From NCBI RefSeq assembly GCF_040412425.1, contig NC_089741.1, forward strand, positions 38,366,038 to 38,430,037: a stretch of DNA of 64,000 nucleotides. The letters are read 5' to 3'. Shown one piece after another: positions 58,625 to 64,000 of this stretch; positions within the stretch are counted from its first letter, which is position 1, and the number at the start of each line of letters is the position of its first letter. The notes beneath the pieces were generated by a model. The model made no database searches and had not been told where the DNA came from. It was given only the letters and a program-made list of their open reading frames with translations. The DNA comes from Macrobrachium rosenbergii. Its lineage: Eukaryota; Arthropoda; Malacostraca; Decapoda; Palaemonidae. The position numbers and the translations under genes are program-made.

Positions 58625-59165
58625 AAAAAGAAAAATAGGTAACAGAAAAACGCCACGTTTTTAAGCCTCAGAAGCTTTATTCTCGAAATATACAAACAGA
58701 CAAAAGATAATCGCTTATTGTCACAAAATAGTAACAAAACAGATTTTATTATTCTTTTTTTTATTTTAAACCTTCACAACCTTGGAATTATATTTAAAGA
58801 ATGTGAGATGTACGGACCATTGTAGAGATGTGGTAGAGCTAAAAAAATAAAAGAATGATAATGATAATGAACTCTAAATTAAGACTAAAAAGGAAATGAA
58901 TGAGAAAATATGATAATGAATCAGGATAAAAACACGTACAAGCTGAGCTCGTGGAGAGGAAGAATCGACGAGAATAAATAAACATGAAAATGAACACAGT
59001 TTACTCCCCGTTGCGTCTGAGGCAGAGAGTAGTCTCGTTCTCAGAAGTCATTACCGTTAATGAGAATGCAATTTAGGCCTATCAGTTCCGTTACTCTATT
59101 CAAGAGGAAAATAAATTCGAAGAGAATTTAATAAATGCTCTGGTTATCGTACTACAAACTCCGCT
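58625..59165. other. Unannotated, nothing recognised
   Basis: A/T-rich DNA with AATGATAATGA-type simple sequence near 58855-58875. Confidence 0.4.
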
Positions 59166-59254
59166 AAAGCGTGAGAAGATGGTTTTATTTGACTTTTTCA
59201 AAAACTGGGCACAGCAGAGGTGTTGATAACGCTCCCAGCGGGGAAAGCGGAAGG

Positions 59255-59342
59255 CTCGTAGAGAGTCTCAAGGGAACCCAATCCCTTGCAGAGAGTCTCC
59301 AGGGAACCCAATCCCTTGTGGAGAGCCTGCTTGGGTTCCAAT
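59255..59342. repeat. Short tandem repeat, unit about 33 bp
   Basis: GAGAGTCTC(A/C)AGGGAACCC + AATCCCTTG occurs twice, then a diverged third copy (GAGAGCCTGCTTGGGTTCC). Confidence 0.85.
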
Positions 59343-59828
59343 CCTTTTCCCCACGAGAGCGTAATCATATCACTTACATAAAGAGGGTTTTTTTTTTCCA
59401 TGTGTAAATAAGTTGAATGCATTGTGAAACCGTATCCGGACATATTTATTTCTGGTGCTCAGTGACTGGAAAATAATGTTTACAGGTTAAATGGAACAAA
59501 CGATTATTCACAGCATATGACGTCAAGTGACGGGGGAAATTGACAAAGTTAATGGGATGGATAAACCTTCACTAGGCCTATTTTTTTTTTATTTGGGACT
59601 TTCTTCCGGTGTAGCCACTCGTCTTTTCAAGGTCTTTCAACGGTTAAAAATCAGTGCCAGCTTTAACCTTCAGATATAACGACTCCAGTTCCTCTTTCAT
59701 GGAAGGAGACGATGTCAAAGCCACGTCAAAAAAAAAAGCACAATTCCAGTACACAATAAAATTTCACGACTCGCTCCCTAACAACGCGTATTCCGGCAGA
59801 CTTCTAAAAAGCCTCGTCCTCAGTGAAT

Positions 59829-59830
59829 GG

Positions 59831-59863
<33 letters not shown>

Positions 59864-59966
59864 TTCTTCTTCTTCTCTCTGGTTCTCATTCGATTCCTGG
59901 TCGTTGGATTGAACAGCTCATTACACGTCTAGGGAGTGAATGCCATGTTGACGTCTGAATAACATC

Positions 59967-60024
<58 letters not shown>
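59829..60024. repeat. CT then GA microsatellites in opposite senses
   Basis: CT run 59829-59858 and GA run 59971-60023 are complementary runs about 110 bases apart and could pair as a long stem. A further GA run lies at 60925-60957. Confidence 0.85.
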
Positions 60025-60027
<3 letters not shown>

Positions 60028-60029
60028 TG

Positions 60030-60922
60030 GGTCTAAGTTCCGTCCGCTTCTGTGCTACGCCCACCAGCCCTTTACTGTCTGTCCTCTGGCGAATTCGCAA
60101 TCGATGCTAGAAGCTAGCTGTGTGTATGTCTGTTCAGTCTGTCGTTATGATTTTGCAAACAGTCAGTCTATTTCGCACTCTGGATCTCGCATATTCGACG
60201 GCCGTGACGGACTGAAAGGACGTGTGTGTGTGTGCCAAAGTCGACTTCGACAGCCTTCCACTTTTATATCTCTTGCATCAGCCTACATTTCGTATCAGGG
60301 GATGTCTGGTCTGTTCCCTGATACGACATTATCTTTTTTGCTTTTCTCTCACTGCCGTCGCTCTCGGTTGCTCTCGCTTTCGCGAGAAGAAATCGATTTC
60401 TTTTTATAAGTTCCACTTTATCTTTAAGTGGCGTCAGTACGTGGATATAACATGACGATAAGGAAATGCGTCTAAGTCTGCGGAGAAACGGTTCAATACT
60501 CAAGTTTATTTTTTCTCCCTCTTCTTCTTCTTCCCATCTTCTTCCTCCAGCATGTGTGCATAATTCCAGTCCTATTCACGGACGGTTTTATTTTTCATCC
60601 ATGCAGGAAGTATATGTGCCATTTTTAGAAACTGTGCGTCTACACACACACACACACACTCCATCGATTCTACTCCTTCTCAAATTACTCCGGCTGTACC
60701 CTTTTCAATAGCTACCGGAATCCGACAAACGAGATTGCTCTGCGTTGCTGCTGTTCACTCCCCTCCCTCCCCCTCACCCTTGATTGCTCTGTGCGCTTTT
60801 CAAGGGCAACCTCTTGACTCCAGCACACACGCACACACCTGAATCTCCCAGGGAGATATTTTAGACCGATAAATTTGTTTACTTTTTTCTCTCTTTTTCA
60901 CTCTTTTGTATCTGGTCAACGG

Positions 60923-60959
<37 letters not shown>

Positions 60960-63900
60960 TAGAGAGGTTTCAGACGGTTTCCGGGAACTTGTTAGTGTCA
61001 GGAATGCCTAGGGGGGAGGGTGGAGAGGGAGTAGCTGTCGTTGCCATCTCGTTTCCCCCAAAACTCCTTTATTTTCGTCATGATTTTTTTCCTTTTCATA
61101 AAGATTTTATTGTGTCATTTTTTTCCCTTGCACTAATGGTCCTGAAGCATCATTTATGTTCTTGCTTTTTCATTTAGAAAACCGTACTGGTACTAGACGT
61201 GTATAAATCCTTCCAGTATCTTTTCAGTCTAGATTCATTATCCTTTCCAGCACGATAAAAATCAAGCGCATTTCACCAAAATCATTTCCCCCCCTTGCGA
61301 GGATATTCATTCTCCCTGAAACATGGCTTCCGCATCTTCTACTTGGTTCTTTATTTCCTCCTTCAGTCGGTGGGGCAATATTCCGCACCATACCTTCTCC
61401 TTCCTTCATTCGCTTTAATACCCTCCTTTATTCCGCCGGCAAAGACGTCAGTCGCACTCCCTCCCGAGAGAAAAATAGTCGCCATATCGTAAATCATCCG
61501 CTAAACGGGGCATTTTCTGTCCCGGGGTAGAGGGCGACGAGGAAACTGAATCAAATCGCTCCTTCTGCCCTCAACGAGACAATTGCAGGAAGATCTGTGT
61601 CACGTGATATGAAGTCGTTTCCATAACGGCTTGCAGGAGTTGTCGAGGTTCCAGGGACTTTCGTTATGAAACGGGGCAAAGAAATACGCTTTGCAGATGT
61701 TATGTGACCGGTAAATTAAGAGGAGAGAGAGAGAGATGGGAGATACAGAGGTTGGAGGGAGGGAAGGAGAGGGAGGGGGAGGGGTCGTGGATCAATAGAG
61801 AACAGCGTTTAAGGTTGGTGGGTGAGGTGTAGGAGTGGAGTGGGGTGGGGTGGGAGTTCTAGAGAGGTAGGGGAGGGGATTGGGAGTGAGGGAGGAGAAG
61901 GTGGGAAGGGGAGACAACCGCATGATGGCAGGAAACAAGGAGTTTCATATGTCACGACGATTTTAAACACACACACACACACGATGCTCTTTCTTCGTGG
62001 CCTGGTGGGTGACGGTTTGGGACTTTCAAGCTTAGTCACTCTTCAAGGAGAGAAACAACCTTTCTAAGTCTTATCCTGTGCCATCAGTCTAAGAGATAAA
62101 AAGAAGAAGACCTTCTCTCCTACAGGAGATATACTTCTCAAGGTCTCTCTCTCTTTCTCTCCCTCTCTCTGCTTGTCTCTGTCTCATTTCTTCGCTCTGT
62201 CTTGACTTGGCAACCGTCTCTAGACGTGACAGAGAACGGGACACTTGAACGCGACGTAAAATGCTGGAACGGAGGTCGATTCTGTAAGATGGAGTCTGAT
62301 TGATATCATGCACATGGCAGAGTCGCTCTGCAAATATCCTAGGATGGAGAGATGCTTTTGTTGGGGTAAATATATCTTCCAATACTTTCCTTCCATTTGA
62401 ACCACGTATCAATGGCTTAGCTGACCACAAAATAGCACAGAGAAAAAATTCATAGCCACACGAGATCTACAGTTGGCGAATCATCTCTGTAAGATTCTCT
62501 GTTGGTAAACAAGCTCGCCTGATGAATGACCTTTTCGACCTTATCTCATTCCCTGTAGCAACGGCCAACTCACGAACACCACTTTATACTTCCACGTCCA
62601 TTGGCTGCTATAACACTCACGCTAGTACTGGGTCTTTAATACTACGTAAACAACTAACACATAATGTCACTTTTTAAAACTTTTTTTTTTATGTATTTCA
62701 ACATCACTTTGATCACATTTATAACAACAGAGATCTCCCACGGCGAGATCTAAAACAGGGAGCCTCTACGAATGGTTCCTCAGGACGATAAATTCTTCGT
62801 TATATACCTCGTGGGTCTAAAGGGACTGCGCCATTTTTCCAATTAACATCAGTTTTACAGCCCCCACTTTACTTTTTCCAACGGATTTTTTAGCCTTCAC
62901 TGCGGGGTTGTGACCTCTTGGGCGAGATTGTAACATATTTTTACCACCTTTATTTTGTTTCTGAACGAGTTAACGTCATCTGATCACATGTAAGTCAAGT
63001 GTTGGTGTATTTTACTCCTAATCCACAGAAAGATCTGGAAATGTGTTTCCAGTGGTTCACAAAGAGACTTAGTTGGATTCACTAAAATTCCTTCATTATT
63101 AACTTTTTTACACACTTATAGTCTTACTTTTAAACCTTCGAGTCACAGGATAATTAGAATTGCTCTAGGAGCTGAATATCACCACTCAATTTCATATCCT
63201 TCAGGATACAAATGCATCCCGAGAGGTAGAAGATATACGTATATCAGAAACAGCAGAAGTCTTAGGCGTACATCAGCTTTACGTCTGTTCCGGCTGTGTC
63301 CCATTAACTTTGAAACAACTTCTTCGCCAAATATTTTTCCAGGAAGAAAATAATGAACTGGCGCTACCATAGGACTAGAAGAGCGCTTCCATCTGTGTTT
63401 ACCAGAACTTTTCTTTAAAGAAATGACAGACCAAAAAATAAAATTGACATGAACTTCCCCCCAAAATTAGAAAGGAAAATAAGATTTAACAATGATTCTT
63501 CTCCAGTTCGCGAGAAATGAGGTTTTTCAGATCACAAAAGAGGCGAAGAAACAAGGAATAACAAACAAAACAAAACGTAAAGAACGCTGCCTCTAGGAAG
63601 CCGCGTGATTGGCTCCCGTTTGGACATGACGAGATAAACAGAAAGGCCAAATCTCTACCTTATCACAAAGAGTAATAACACTTATTATTTTTGTTTGCTT
63701 TACTGGCTAAGTGGTGGATGTGGGACAAAAATAAATGCTCATGTACAATCACAGGCACAAATTAACTACGGTACTCTGCCAAACCTGTCGTGATAGCACA
63801 CTGAAACCAGTGAGAAGAAGCAACACGCACAAGAAGAAGAAGAAGAAGAAGGAGGAGGAGGAGGAGGAGAAAGAAGAAGAAGGAAAGGGGGAGGAAGAAT

Positions 63901-64000
63901 GTGAGGACGAAGGCAGGTGAGGAAATGTAGGTGGGGAAAGGTGAGGAAGACTCAGTGAAGTAGGAGACTAATGCATAAGGGAGGGAAAGAAATAGAGAAG
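60030..64000. other. Unannotated, no gene recognised
   Basis: Contains an 11-bp hairpin (TCGTATCAGGG 60290-60300 with CCCTGATACGA 60316-60326), CA and GA runs (60646-60658, 60925-60957, 61967-61981), G-rich DNA (61740-61920) and a purine GAA/GGA tract (63826-63870). Two CCAAT boxes on the - strand (near 62603 and 63610) could mark regulatory DNA, but no gene start is visible. Confidence 0.45.

Noticed and set aside
62089..62430. 113-codon open frame on the - strand
   Set aside because: No familiar domain; its C-terminal part is an Arg/Glu-rich translation of a CT-rich tract and there is no start or splice support.

Overview
This is nuclear DNA from an animal, most likely a decapod crustacean. 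The basis is two intron-rich metazoan genes, GT-AG introns of a few hundred to 3,000 bases, very long GA/CT and TA microsatellites, and several dispersed repeat families (one with a TTA-trinucleotide tail, one with a 'CCTATGAGGTCATT' core) of a kind I associate with decapods. The species assignment is inference; no rRNA or mitochondrial marker is present.

Two protein-coding genes are supported. (1) RTEL1, the iron-sulfur DEAH helicase that unwinds D-loops, T-loops and G-quadruplexes, lies on the + strand as 19 coding exons from 4173 to 22468. All helicase motifs, the four Fe-S cysteines and a harmonin-N-like C-terminal domain are visible. Exons 1-14 and 18-19 join in frame without a break, but exons 15-17 (15.6-17.8 kb) carry several frame breaks, including one at helicase motif V. 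(2) On the - strand (35267-39741, possibly starting at 41553) is a gene with an HBS1 N-terminal domain followed by one 2.2 kb terminal exon. It has no EF-Tu-like GTPase domain. It matches the layout of the short, SKI7-like form of HBS1L, the bridge between the cytoplasmic exosome and the SKI complex, and has a candidate exosome-binding motif near its C-terminus. The two genes converge tail to tail about 12.4 kb apart (likely poly(A) sites near 22.65 and 34.91 kb).

Layout. 1-4.1 kb: upstream of RTEL1, with degenerate repeats. 4.1-22.7 kb: RTEL1, with SINE-like insertions, a 22-bp-arm perfect hairpin and a 2 kb degenerate minisatellite in its introns. 22.7-34.9 kb: A/T-rich intergenic DNA with a decayed Tigger/pogo transposase and two short inverted-repeat elements. 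34.9-41.6 kb: the SKI7-like gene and a more CpG-rich probable 5' region. 41.9-64 kb: no convincing gene; a repeat-dense region with CT/GA/TA microsatellites, tandem arrays, a roughly 1 kb element bounded by TTAA (piggyBac-type ends), a 1.4 kb array carrying a recurring TCCGGA palindrome, and copies of the dispersed families.

The two genes do not form a known operon or pathway pair; their neighbourhood looks incidental. The observations most worth following up are the stand-alone SKI7-like gene, the clustered lesions in RTEL1, and the TCCGGA array.
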